From contig NZ_BLAY01000018.1 of the NCBI RefSeq assembly GCF_020521235.1, positions 1-64,000 on the forward strand: 64,000 bases of DNA, in the 5' to 3' direction. Position 1 is the stretch's first letter. Every line of letters starts with the position of its first letter. This document shows, piece after piece, positions 28,974-36,774 of the stretch. A program made the translations under genes and the position numbers. Below the pieces are notes generated by a model, which ran no database searches, was not told the origin of the DNA, and was given only the letters and a program-made list of their open reading frames with translations. Origin of the DNA: Microseira wollei NIES-4236 (GTDB lineage: Bacteria > Cyanobacteriota > Cyanobacteriia > Cyanobacteriales > Aerosakkonemataceae).

Positions 28974-29068
28974 GACTGACGCAAAGAAACCGGGTTTCTC
29001 TGAAAAATCTTTGCTTTGGAAATCAAAGATATACACAGGAACCCGGTTTCTAGGATCGTCCTGCATAA
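28974..29068. repeat. MITE-like element, copy 2
   Basis: A near full-length member of the GAAACCGGG family: it opens with GACTGACGCAAAGAAACCGG and closes with GGAACCCGGTTTCTAGGATCG. It lies between modBC and the MFS gene. Confidence 0.75.
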
Positions 29069-29094
29069 GTTTTGATAAGTTTGTAGTGAGGACT

Positions 29095-30987
29095 TCAGTC
29101 GTCATTGACAACAGCAGAACTAAAGTCCTGAATACAAACGGAATGAATTGGTCTGGAATCGGACATCAAAAACAACTTTAACGGATGAAGTTGAATTAAC
29201 CAAGGAAACTCACGTTCTTTTAAAATCTCCCATTTTTCTTTAAAAACTTCGGCTTGCAGGTGGTAATCTTGGGGACTTTTGGGTAAAGAATTCAACTTCA
29301 GATATAAAGTGATGCGGTGCTGGGTTTCGCTTGTTTGAACCAACCAACAGGGAAAGGTGTTTTCCCTGATTGGAGAGTTGGTAAAAATTAATTGGTGGGC
29401 GCGAATACCAATGTAGGAAAGCGCTTCTGGAATTGGTTCAACAACCTGCAAGTCGCAGTCCCAATCAATTGCTTCTACACGCCCAGATGGGGTAACTTTA
29501 GCGCGAGAAAAGTTTTTGCATCCGGTCAATTGTGCGACGCGGAATGTGTGAGGATGCTCGAAAATGTTTTGTTTCGCGTCGGATGCGATCGCCACCCCGT
29601 TATCCACCACCAACAAGTTCTCGCACACCCGATACGCTTCCTCTAAATTGTGCGTCACAAACAACGTCACGCCGGGATAATTATCTAATACAGAAATCAA
29701 TTGCATCTCCAATTGACTCCGCAAATAAGTATCGAGTGCGGAAAAGGGTTCATCTAACAATAAAACTTCCGGTTCGCTAGCTAAAGTACGCGCCAAAGCT
29801 ACCCGCTGTTGTTCTCCGCCAGAGAGTTGATGCGGGTAGCGATCGCTAAACCCCTGCAATTGTACCTTCGCCAGTTGCGCTTCTACCTGCTGCTTAATCG
29901 CATTCTTAGAAGTCCCCTTGGGTAAACCAAAGGCGATATTTTGCGCCACGGTTAGATGGGGGAACAAAGCATAATTCTGAAACAAGAAACCAACGCGGCG
30001 AGATCTAGGCGGTAAATTAATCCCTGCTTCAGAATCAAACAACACCCGCCCATTTAACACTATTCGCCCTTTATCCGGCGTTTCAATCCCCGCGATGCAG
30101 CGCAGAATCGTGCTTTTCCCCGATCCAGATGCGCCCAGTAGTCCTAGCGGGAGATCGCTACTACTAAAAGCCACATTTAACTTAAAATCATTCAGTTGCT
30201 TTTCAATATCTACAAATAGTCCAGAATTGGTAATTGGTAATTGGTAATTGGTAATTGGTAATTGATTCTTTTCCTCTGCTCCCCTGCTCCTCTGCTCCCC
30301 TGCTCCTCTGCTCCCCTCCCTCCCTGCTTTCTTGTCTACCCAAAAATTAACCGCAGTAATTGCAGAAAGAGTAATTCCTACAATTAGTAACACCCATATC
30401 CAAGCTTCATGCACCGCCCCCCCTTCTACTGCGAAATAAATCGCCATCGGGAGAGTCTGAGTTTCTCCGGGAATATTCCCCGCTAACATTAACGTCGCGC
30501 CAAATTCACCCAAAGCACGACAAAAAGCGAGAATGCTTCCCGCCACAAGACCCGGTAAAGCTAAAGGCAAACTAATCCGCCAAAAAACCGTTCCGTCAGT
30601 AGCACCTAAAGTTTTCGCCGCTCGCAAAAGATTGCCATCAATTTGTTCAAAAGCTCCCAATGCAGTGCGATACATCAAAGGAAAAGCGACAACTGTAGCC
30701 GTAATTACAGCCGCATACCAAGTAAAAACAATATTGATATTTAGTTCCAGCAATAGTTTTCCAAAAGGGCCATTTTTCCCAAACAACAAAAGCAATAAAA
30801 AACCCACAACCGTGGGCGGTAAAATCAAGGGAGCGACAAAAATTCCTTCTATTAAAGATTTCGCTTTACCTCGATATCCCCACATCCAATAAGCGGCGGC
30901 TATCCCCAAAAAGAAAGTCATCAAGGTAGCTAGAGAAGCCGTTTTTAAAGAAATCCATAATGGGGAAAAATCTTGAGGTATTTGCAT
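29095..30987 (-). CDS. modBC: Molybdate ABC transporter, permease-ATPase fusion
   Basis: One 630-residue protein joins ModB and ModC, a fusion common in cyanobacteria. Residues 1-215 are the permease, with membrane helices and the EAA-like loop AAKTLGATDGTVFWRI. Residues ~255-600 are the ATPase: Walker A GASGSGKST, signature LSGGEQQRVA, Walker B VLLLDEPFSALD and switch His LFVTHN. The C-terminal part has no clear Mop fold. The linker (~216-253) is encoded by repeat DNA: a G-rich unit gives SRGAGEQRSRGAEEK and TAATTGG heptamers give QLPITNYQLPITN. It works with ModA to bring in molybdate for the nitrogenase cofactor and nitrate reductase. Confidence 0.93.
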   Translation of the reverse strand: MQIPQDFSPLWISLKTASLATLMTFFLGIAAAYWMWGYRGKAKSLIEGIFVAPLILPPTVVGFLLLLLFGKNGPFGKLLLELNINIVFTWYAAVITATVVAFPLMYRTALGAFEQIDGNLLRAAKTLGATDGTVFWRISLPLALPGLVAGSILAFCRALGEFGATLMLAGNIPGETQTLPMAIYFAVEGGAVHEAWIWVLLIVGITLSAITAVNFWVDKKAGREGSRGAGEQRSRGAEEKNQLPITNYQLPITNSGLFVDIEKQLNDFKLNVAFSSSDLPLGLLGASGSGKSTILRCIAGIETPDKGRIVLNGRVLFDSEAGINLPPRSRRVGFLFQNYALFPHLTVAQNIAFGLPKGTSKNAIKQQVEAQLAKVQLQGFSDRYPHQLSGGEQQRVALARTLASEPEVLLLDEPFSALDTYLRSQLEMQLISVLDNYPGVTLFVTHNLEEAYRVCENLLVVDNGVAIASDAKQNIFEHPHTFRVAQLTGCKNFSRAKVTPSGRVEAIDWDCDLQVVEPIPEALSYIGIRAHQLIFTNSPIRENTFPCWLVQTSETQHRITLYLKLNSLPKSPQDYHLQAEVFKEKWEILKEREFPWLIQLHPLKLFLMSDSRPIHSVCIQDFSSAVVNDD

Positions 30988-31108
30988 AACTTTACTTCAA
31001 TTATTCATAGTTATCCTCTTCGCACCAAGCTTATCAGATTTTACTAATTCCTGCAATTTGGAATCACCCATCTATAGAGGTAAAGCAGGGGCATGAGGTA
31101 CACCGAAG

Positions 31109-31148
31109 GTTTGTGTAGCGGCACCCTTAAGGGTGCCGCTACACAAAC
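31109..31148. repeat. 40-bp perfect palindrome
   Basis: GTTTGTGTAGCGGCACCCTT is followed immediately by its exact reverse complement, with no loop. It lies in the modBC-cupin spacer (30988-31274), which otherwise holds no gene. The outer part GTTTGTGTAGC also borders the palindrome after hemH, so it belongs to an interspersed family. Confidence 0.9.
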
Positions 31149-31274
31149 GAAGCCTTAAGGCTTTTCTTCAGTCGCTTGCAATCCAATTGTAAAATGCCGT
31201 CTCCCTACAGGCAGAAATTTATTTTTGGACTTATTTCTGGACACCAATCCCTGCATCCGCGTCAAAAATCCGGA

Positions 31275-31919
31275 TTAATAATTCTTCGCCGTCGCCTTAA
31301 GCAAATCGAACTCAAATCGCTTTGACATACTTGCCTCGCCATAAATATTAAAAGTAATCGTCGGTTCATCTCCAACTGCTTCAATACTGTGAATCGCATC
31401 GGGAGTGAAACTAATAATATCTCCTTCTTTTAAAATCTTTTCTCCCACTCGGTCAATTTTAGCCGGAAAATCCGGATGATTCGTGCGCCGCCAAAAAGTA
31501 TTTTTTTCCTGTCCTTTCATCACCGCCACGACTCCCCAAGTGCCGTGATTGTGAATTGGAGATACGCTTCCTGGCGACAAGGTTACCGTTTGCACCGTTA
31601 AAGGATAACCGATTTCATCGTATAAAATCATCACCGAAACTCCGGTTTCGGGGTCAGGTTTTAGATATTGAGTTTGCACCCAGTAAGAATTCAAGACTAG
31701 CTGGCGGACTAACTTGCGAATTGCTGGTAAGCAAATGGTTTCATCGATTGCTTGATTCAGGATATCTTCTTCGTTAGCTATCAACTGATTCAAGACATCT
31801 TCCACCTCGGTTAGAAAGCGGTAAAATCGATAATTATCCCGGATTAATTCCCAGGGTCTAACCGATTCGCAGGGTTGACATTTTCCGTCATCTGTTACTA
31901 GCCAATCCTGACCTTTCAT
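31275..31919 (-). CDS. Cupin protein, cysteine dioxygenase-like
   Basis: The C-terminal half is a cupin barrel with the metal motif SPIHNHGTWGVVAVMKGQ and a later His (DAIHSIE), as in the cysteine dioxygenase (CDO I) superfamily. These enzymes bind Fe(II) and oxidise thiols; the true substrate here is unknown. The N-terminal ~90 residues are helical. I chose ATG 31919; the frame can start at a GTG at 31931. It stands between modBC and modA on the same strand, with only about 15 bp from the modA stop, so it is very likely co-transcribed with molybdate uptake. A thiol-handling enzyme inside a mod operon is unusual. Confidence 0.85.
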   Translation of the reverse strand: MKGQDWLVTDDGKCQPCESVRPWELIRDNYRFYRFLTEVEDVLNQLIANEEDILNQAIDETICLPAIRKLVRQLVLNSYWVQTQYLKPDPETGVSVMILYDEIGYPLTVQTVTLSPGSVSPIHNHGTWGVVAVMKGQEKNTFWRRTNHPDFPAKIDRVGEKILKEGDIISFTPDAIHSIEAVGDEPTITFNIYGEASMSKRFEFDLLKATAKNY

Positions 31920-31933
31920 AAATATTTGCACCT

Positions 31934-32734
31934 CTAACTCGCCATACCAAATCCGTATTTTTCAAAGATGCTGCTAGCGCGGCGATCGCTTGCCAAAAAT
32001 TGCGCGTATTCTCTCGCTGCCGCCGCATTTCGACTCGCACTCAGCACCGCCATCGGATAAACAACGGGAGAATGTAAGTTTTGAGCTGCTGTTTCCACCA
32101 CTCTTACCCGATCTGATAATCTGGCATCTGTAGCGTATACAACACCTGCATCTGCATTGCCGCTTTCCACCGCAGCTAGAACATTACGGACGCTATTACC
32201 TAGTACAAATTTTGGTCTGACTTGTTCTAAAATCCCCAAATTCCTCAAGATTTCTTCAGCATATTGTCCGGCGGGTACGGTTCGGGGTTCGCCAATCGCA
32301 ATTCTCCTGACGTTAGCCGCCGTTAAGCCGCGAAAATTGGCGATTCCCGTCGAATTTTTCGGCACAATCAAAACAACGCGGTTCGTTAGCAAATTGCGCC
32401 GCGTACCTTGTAGTAACAGATTCTTTTGCTGCAATGCATCCATTTGCTTATTAGCAGCCGAAATAAAAATATCTGCGGGTGCGCCGTTTTCAATTTGTTG
32501 CTGCAAAGCACCCGACGCGCCGAAGTTATATCGAATCGTCACATTTGGTTTTGCTTGTCGATAAACGGGTGCAATTTCTTCCAGGGTTTCTTTTAAACTG
32601 GCAGCAGCAGATACCAGCACAGTCGGGTTAGTTTGTGCCGCTACAGGCGATGGAGTTATTAACTTGATGCCGATTGCTAAAATCAAAGCAGTAAATATCC
32701 AGCCTAAAAAAGCAAGAAGGCGTTTTTTTGTCAT
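31934..32734 (-). CDS. modA: Molybdate-binding periplasmic protein
   Basis: ModA captures molybdate outside the membrane and delivers it to ModBC. A signal peptide (hydrophobic LLAFLGWIFTALILAIGI, cleavage near PVAAQT) is followed by the type II binding fold with VSAAASLKETLEEI, FGASGALQQQIENGAPADIF, VVLIVPKNS, the GEPRTVPAGQYAEEIL segment and DAGVVYATDA. Ligand residues Ser and Ala of the first motif are present. The ATG at 32734 is preferred, with a GTG nine bases upstream possible. It is the first gene of modA-cupin-modBC and lies divergent from the RHH-Mop gene, sharing a 130-bp control region with two palindromes. Confidence 0.95.
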   Translation of the reverse strand: MTKKRLLAFLGWIFTALILAIGIKLITPSPVAAQTNPTVLVSAAASLKETLEEIAPVYRQAKPNVTIRYNFGASGALQQQIENGAPADIFISAANKQMDALQQKNLLLQGTRRNLLTNRVVLIVPKNSTGIANFRGLTAANVRRIAIGEPRTVPAGQYAEEILRNLGILEQVRPKFVLGNSVRNVLAAVESGNADAGVVYATDARLSDRVRVVETAAQNLHSPVVYPMAVLSASRNAAAAREYAQFLASDRRASSIFEKYGFGMAS

Positions 32735-32813
32735 TTTAGTCACAAAAAATAGTTAAACTTTGTGCGTGCGTCCCTTGCGCGTGCGGTCGGCATATCGCTA
32801 CTGACCCCGCCCT

Positions 32814-32866
32814 GGTTGGTATGATGTTACCAACCAAATTAGAGTACCATACCAACTTAGTTGGTA
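32814..32866. promoter_or_regulatory. Paired palindromic operators between modA and the RHH-Mop gene
   Basis: Two inverted repeats with the same half-site TACCAAC lie in the divergent spacer. The first (32814-32835) is GGTTGGTA-N6-TACCAACC; the second (32850-32866) is TACCAAC-TTA-GTTGGTA and ends seven bases before the ATG of the RHH-Mop gene, over its ribosome binding region. Their position and shared half-site suggest binding by a dimeric regulator, most simply the adjacent ribbon-helix-helix protein. Confidence 0.7.
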
Positions 32867-32873
32867 AATAGCT

Positions 32874-33374
32874 ATGCCGAGAAAAAGTCAAGGATGGATT
32901 ACATTTCAGTCCTCCCCAGAGGAACAAATGATTTTAGAACAGTATTGCCAAAAGTCTCAACGCTCAAAAACCGAGGTACTGCGGGAGCTAATTCGCAATT
33001 TGGATCGGCAGTGGGAGGAAGCATCCGAGCAACTTCCTGATGCGGGTGAAACAAAACCCACACCCGAAATATTAAAGAATCACCAGTGGGAGGAAGCATC
33101 CGAGCAACTTCCCGATGCGGGTGAAACAAAACCCGCACCTGGGGTATTAAACCATCACCTTCTAAGCATCAGCGCCCGAAACACGCTCTGGGGTAAGGTG
33201 AAACAGGTGGTGCTGGGAGATATCAATGCAGAAGTTATTGTGGAGATTGCGCCTTTTGTGGAAATTGTAGCGGTGATTACAAAATCTTCAGTGCAGCGGT
33301 TCGCAGTCAGTCCTCAAAAGGAAGTTTGCGTGGTGATTAAGTCTTCTGATGTGATGATTGCCGTCGAAATGTAA
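32874..33374 (+). CDS. Ribbon-helix-helix protein fused to a Mop (molybdate-binding) domain
   Basis: The N-terminal ~45 residues form a CopG/RHH-type DNA-binding domain (GWITFQSSPEEQMILEQYC, then KTEVLRELIRNL). Residues ~98-166 form a Mop/TOBE domain (SISARNTLWGKVKQV, IVEIAPFVEIVAVITKSS, VVIKSSDVMIAVE). Between them is a perfect-frame tandem duplication of 25 residues, QWEEASEQLPDAGETKP twice. The layout suggests a molybdate-sensing repressor of mod genes, doing the job that ModE (wHTH-Mop) does in proteobacteria. Evidence: divergent from modA, with palindromes between. It is followed by mop. The Mop half is less conserved than the stand-alone Mop, so oxyanion binding needs proof. Confidence 0.85.
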   Translation: MPRKSQGWITFQSSPEEQMILEQYCQKSQRSKTEVLRELIRNLDRQWEEASEQLPDAGETKPTPEILKNHQWEEASEQLPDAGETKPAPGVLNHHLLSISARNTLWGKVKQVVLGDINAEVIVEIAPFVEIVAVITKSSVQRFAVSPQKEVCVVIKSSDVMIAVEM

Positions 33375-33464
33375 TTAAAGCTACAAATTTTTATAGGTTT
33401 TGGCTAATAGAGTAAAACCTGCTACGATTACTCAGATAGAAATTTTGCATGATGAGGAGTAGGT

Positions 33465-33674
33465 ATGAAAATTAGCGCTCGTAATGCCCTCAAAGGTACA
33501 GTCAAGAAAGTGACGCCCGGTTCTGTCAATACTGAAGTCACCATAGAAATTGCGCCCGGAGTTGAAGTCGTTAGCATCATCACTAAAGCTTCAGCAGATC
33601 AAATGGGAATTGCAGAAGGCGCAGAGGTTTTCGCAGTCATCAAGTCATCTGACGTGATGGTTGCAGTCGATTAA
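33465..33674 (+). CDS. mop: Molbindin (Mop) molybdate-storage protein
   Basis: A single 69-residue Mop domain: KISARNALKGTVKKV, then TEVTIEIAPGVEVVSIITK and VFAVIKSSDVMVAVD. Molbindins form hexamers that bind molybdate or tungstate and buffer it in the cytoplasm. It is a close relative of the C-terminal domain of the upstream RHH-Mop protein, so the pair arose by duplication or fusion. A GAGGAGTAGGT stands before the ATG. It is followed by a hairpin shared with feoA on the other strand. Confidence 0.93.
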   Translation: MKISARNALKGTVKKVTPGSVNTEVTIEIAPGVEVVSIITKASADQMGIAEGAEVFAVIKSSDVMVAVD

Positions 33675-33688
33675 TAACGCTTTGTTTC

Positions 33689-33724
33689 GAGTGTAGTTTT
33701 TTAGCAATAGCTGAAACTACACTC
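33689..33724. terminator. Bidirectional hairpin between mop and feoA
   Basis: GAGTGTAGTTT (33689-33699) pairs with 33714-33724 around a 14-base loop. It lies between two convergent genes, 15 bases past the mop stop and 4 bases past the feoA stop, and can serve both. Confidence 0.7.
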
Positions 33725-33727
33725 TGG

Positions 33728-34015
33728 TTATTTAGTATGGGTAAGACGGACGCAAATCGCACGCGCCATTGCTTGGTCGAGTTCCCAGCGGCGATGTCCA
33801 TCTGTGATGATGAAGGTGTGCGATTGGGCGAAGCGGATCGCCCTTTGGGCGAATCGCATCTCTAAAATTATCGCCATTCCGGGTTTAATTCCCATGGCAG
33901 TAAGTTTCTTAATAGTTGTTTCGTCCGTATTGCTAAAGCGAGTCACAATCCCTTGCTCTCCAGGATTGAGTAACTCTAGCGAGGAAAGACAAACCGTAAA
34001 ACCTTGAGTTAACAT
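33728..34015 (-). CDS. feoA: FeoA-domain protein
   Basis: The 95-residue protein has the FeoA SH3-like fold: LNPGEQGIVTRF, then TTIKKLTAMGIKPGMAI and a C-terminal DQAMARAICVRL. FeoA proteins assist FeoB ferrous iron uptake; stand-alone copies are often found in cyanobacterial nif clusters. The middle has an odd RFAQRAIRFAQSH segment encoded by a GGGCGA-type palindrome (33824-33857), probably a repeat built into the gene. GGAG stands nine bases before the ATG. It is the last gene of the minus-strand nif group. Confidence 0.85.
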   Translation of the reverse strand: MLTQGFTVCLSSLELLNPGEQGIVTRFSNTDETTIKKLTAMGIKPGMAIILEMRFAQRAIRFAQSHTFIITDGHRRWELDQAMARAICVRLTHTK

Positions 34016-34364
34016 TTAGAACGCTCCTTTTCGGCAACTATTGCCACTCCTGACCAACAGTAAACTCTTGGTTTAATTATGAAAGATAATCTCAACTTAA
34101 CCTGTCTATTAAGATACAGTTTTGCTAGAAATTTGCAACTGTTTTGACGATTAGTTATTTATGTTTATTTTTGTATATAAGTAAAAAAAACATGTAATCA
34201 GCCCCTGAAGTAAGTTATATCATGTCAGGCGCGCCAAGTTGTGCATAATGAATGGTGTTGTAGGGGCGGGTTTTACGAGAGATATTTGCCAGAAGCGCAA
34301 TGGGTAAATAAACCCGCCCCTCTTATGCAACCGGATAGGACGCAATCTAAATTGAATAACCCGC
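34016..34364. other. Spacer with an inverted interspersed repeat
   Basis: No gene is visible in these 349 bp. An element with 12-bp arms (AGGGGCGGGTTT at 34262-34273 and its complement at 34310-34321) sits here. Related elements occur near 35293 and 40053-40110, beginning TGTAGGGGCGG and ending in CCGCC. Confidence 0.7.
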
Positions 34365-34712
34365 TTAATCTTCCTGAGTTGCGATCCAGTGTAACTCCAA
34401 CCAAAAGCGGGAATCTTCCTGCTTAATCTTCGACATGGGGTCGCGTAACAGATGCGTAGCATTGACAATAACTACATCCATTAGTCCCATGTTTTCTGCT
34501 ACTTCTCTGAGTATCCCTCGCTGTACTTGTAAAGCAGGGCATAGGTAGCTAGGGCTATAAACAACAATGTAGTGAAGGCGTCTGCCAAGTCGTTTGACGT
34601 AAAACTCGACAACCTTAACATAACATCGGTGCAGCTGCCTTCCGACTCGCGGGTAAATGCGATCGACGACTTGCGTGAATTCTTTTGCTAGCTGTTCTTC
34701 GCTAATCATCAT
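34365..34712 (-). CDS. Conserved-looking protein of unknown function in the nif cluster
   Basis: I do not recognise the family. The 115-residue product has no signal peptide or membrane helix; it has a basic helical first half (RIYPRVGRQLHRCYVKVVEF) and a mixed second half (VVYSPSYLCPALQ, then EVAENMGLMDVVIVNATHLL). The ATG at 34712 has AAGG seven bases upstream and is preferred to a GTG at 34742. It lies between fdxH and feoA on the nif strand, 226 bp after fdxH and behind a terminator-like hairpin, so it may have its own promoter. A nif-related role is inferred from position only. Confidence 0.65.
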   Translation of the reverse strand: MMISEEQLAKEFTQVVDRIYPRVGRQLHRCYVKVVEFYVKRLGRRLHYIVVYSPSYLCPALQVQRGILREVAENMGLMDVVIVNATHLLRDPMSKIKQEDSRFWLELHWIATQED

Positions 34713-34834
34713 TATGAAACCTTTTCCTGTATCATAGGACACTATTTTTAATTTACCATATATTTTAGTTAATAATTATTGCGTTCGTAGTCAGGAATTT
34801 AGTCGTTATTTTGGCAAGCAATCTAATAATTAAA

Positions 34835-34893
34835 ATAAAAAAATCCCTACTAGAAGCTGTAGCAGTTTATCAAGCTACGACTCCTATAGGGAT
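34835..34893 (-). terminator. Terminator-like hairpin after fdxH
   Basis: Read on the minus strand, ATCCCTA and TAGGGAT enclose an inner GTAGC / GCTAC stem and are followed by a T-run (TTTTTTTATTTT). It lies about 45 bases past the fdxH stop. Confidence 0.65.
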
Positions 34894-34937
34894 ATAAGAC
34901 CAGCCATTTAAATCAAAAAATTGGAACAGTGAATGCT

Positions 34938-35240
34938 TTATACAAGATAAGCTTCTTGGTGAGTGCGAATCGTCACATCAGAGCGAGGATAAGTAACGCA
35001 AAGCAGAGCAAATCCCTTAGCCATTTGCTCCTCATCCAGGAAATTTTGATCGGATTGATCGATTTCCCCTTCAACAACTTTACCGACGCAGCTGGAACAA
35101 GAACCCGAACGACAAGACGATGGTAAATCGATATCTGCTTCCTCAGCAGCATCAAAGATATAAGTATCTTCAGGAACATCAATTACAACATCGAGATTAC
35201 GCTTTTTATTTTGCAGGCGCACTTTGTAAGTTGTAGTCAT
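34938..35240 (-). CDS. fdxH: [2Fe-2S] ferredoxin, FdxH type
   Basis: FdxH donates electrons to nitrogenase reductase. The product, chosen from the ATG at 35240 (GGAGG eight bases upstream), is 100 residues: [20 protein letters not shown] at the start, then the plant-type cluster motif [13 protein letters not shown] and the fourth Cys in ALLCVTYP. The extended frame to 35312 is not needed. It follows hesB on the nif strand, the usual hesA-hesB-fdxH order of cyanobacteria. Heterocyst and vegetative FdxH forms cannot be told apart safely from this alone. Confidence 0.95.
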   Translation of the reverse strand: MTTTYKVRLQNKKRNLDVVIDVPEDTYIFDAAEEADIDLPSSCRSGSCSSCVGKVVEGEIDQSDQNFLDEEQMAKGFALLCVTYPRSDVTIRTHQEAYLV

Positions 35241-35352
35241 TGTTGTATCCTCCAACAAAATTACGTGTTCTTTTACAAAAACAGTCACTTGTGTAGGGGC
35301 GGATTTTACCAACCATCTATTGTTATCAAACCGCCCCGTCAGTTGTCCTTAA

Positions 35353-35724
35353 CTAACTGCAAGGCACACCTGCGGGCGTGCAATCTCCTACTTTAAAGGA
35401 CTTGCCACAGCCACAGGTATCAGTTGCATTCGGGTTGGTAAACTTAAATCCTGACTCGACTAACCCATCCACAAAATCGATTACCATGCCTTCGATTAAG
35501 GGTGCGCTTTCGCGGTCAATAAAAAACAGCACTTTATCTTCATTTTCAACCACCAAATCATCAGGTTTTGGAGTGCTAGTTATTTCCATTTTGTATTCGT
35601 AACCGCTGCAACCCCCATCAGCTACTGCCAGTCTTACACCCTTTTGCGTTCCATCTTGATTGCTACTGCCGCGCAGGAAGGTGCGAATACGAAATGCTGC
35701 AACTTCAGTTAACTTAACAGTCAT
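35353..35724 (-). CDS. hesB: HesB, A-type Fe-S carrier
   Basis: HesB/IscA proteins carry and deliver Fe-S clusters to client proteins. The 123-residue protein has the family core (TEVAAFRIRTFLRG, VADGGCSGYEYKME) and the C-terminal CGCGKSF motif; together these give the three conserved Cys. AGGAGG stands close before the ATG. The C-terminal extension (VGDCTPAGVPCS) adds two Cys not found in all members. It lies between hesA and fdxH within the nif group. Confidence 0.95.
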   Translation of the reverse strand: MTVKLTEVAAFRIRTFLRGSSNQDGTQKGVRLAVADGGCSGYEYKMEITSTPKPDDLVVENEDKVLFFIDRESAPLIEGMVIDFVDGLVESGFKFTNPNATDTCGCGKSFKVGDCTPAGVPCS

Positions 35725-35739
35725 GAATCCTCCTAAATT

Positions 35740-35899
35740 TGGTGATTGGTGATTGGTGATTGCTAATGGCTAATTGCTAATTGCTAATTGCTAATTGCTG
35801 AATGCAATTTTGTGAGCTGGATGGCTGCTAAACTTTTACTATTAGCCATTAGCCATTAGCCATGAGCCATTAGCCATTAGCCATTAGCCATTAGCCATT
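35740..35899. repeat. STRR heptamer arrays between hesA and hesB
   Basis: The hesA-hesB gap is almost filled with tandem heptamers: GGTGATT and CTAATTG units (35740-35805) and ATTAGCC units (35841-35899). The two halves are partly complementary. Similar arrays lie at 37318-37370, 39981-40050, 41571-41720, 43931-44020, 46674-46706, 47690-47905, 53263-53395, 62112-62195 and 63040-63127. Confidence 0.8.
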
Positions 35900-36641
35900 A
35901 CTGATTTCCACAAACAGGACAATGCGGGTCGTGATAAGGGCGACGTTTGGCAAATTCCAGCGTTCCCAAATCCATTGTTAACAGTTGGGACAATAAAGGC
36001 TTTCCTAAACCAGTAATTACCTTAATTGCCTCTAAAGCTGTTAAAGTTGCCAGCGTTCCAGAAACTGCTCCTAACACTCCGAAAGCGCGTCGATCCCACT
36101 CCGGTTTTTCTGGGAATAAACAAGATAAACAGGGAGTCTCACCGGGGATAATAGTTGTTAGGTAAGCCTCCATTCCGTTCATCGCTGCTTCTACCATTGG
36201 TTTGCGCCAACGCACGCAAGCAGCATTCAATAAATCTCTCTCCTCAAAGTTATGAGCGCAGTCAAGAGCGATATCTGCCTGCAACACTAAAGAATCAACA
36301 TTTGATGCGGTGACATATTCAGGAATAGCCTCTATTTCCACATCGGGATTAATTGCAGAAAGCGTTTCCTTTGCCTTTAAAACTCTGGGTTTTCCCACCC
36401 AATCATCCGTCATCAAAATTTGCCGATTCATGTCATCCAGGCGCAAATCGCCACCCCTGACTAAAATCAGCCGCCCAACTCCCGCCACCGCCAAATATAG
36501 CGCCGCCGTACCGCCTAATCCCCCTACACCCGTGACTAAAACAGTCGCTTGGCGGAGTTTCCGCTGTGCTTCTTCACCAAAACCTGGAAGCATTATTTGG
36601 CGGTGGTAACGCTCTAATTCTGTGGGTGTAAAGTTTACCAA
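35898..36641 (-). CDS. hesA: HesA, ThiF/MoeB-family protein
   Basis: The 247-residue protein is an E1-like adenylating enzyme: nucleotide site VTGVGGLGGTAALYLA, DDMNRQ, and Zn-binding CxxC pairs (CLSCLF and CPVCGNQ). HesA is widespread in cyanobacterial nif clusters and is thought to help supply molybdenum or sulfur for cofactor making. The start is a TTG with GGAGG six bases upstream; no in-frame ATG gives the conserved LERYHRQIMLPGFG N-terminus. It is followed by hesB on the same strand. Confidence 0.93.
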   Translation of the reverse strand: MVNFTPTELERYHRQIMLPGFGEEAQRKLRQATVLVTGVGGLGGTAALYLAVAGVGRLILVRGGDLRLDDMNRQILMTDDWVGKPRVLKAKETLSAINPDVEIEAIPEYVTASNVDSLVLQADIALDCAHNFEERDLLNAACVRWRKPMVEAAMNGMEAYLTTIIPGETPCLSCLFPEKPEWDRRAFGVLGAVSGTLATLTALEAIKVITGLGKPLLSQLLTMDLGTLEFAKRRPYHDPHCPVCGNQ

Positions 36642-36774
36642 TTCAATCCTCCTCGTTAGTCAGTGTTGTAGGTGGAAAGAAACCGGGTTTCTCTGAAAAA
36701 TCGTTGAGCAAGGAAACTAGAGATCTAGGTCGAAACAAAGGTGATGGCGTCGCCGCACCCTGAAGGAATGAGAA

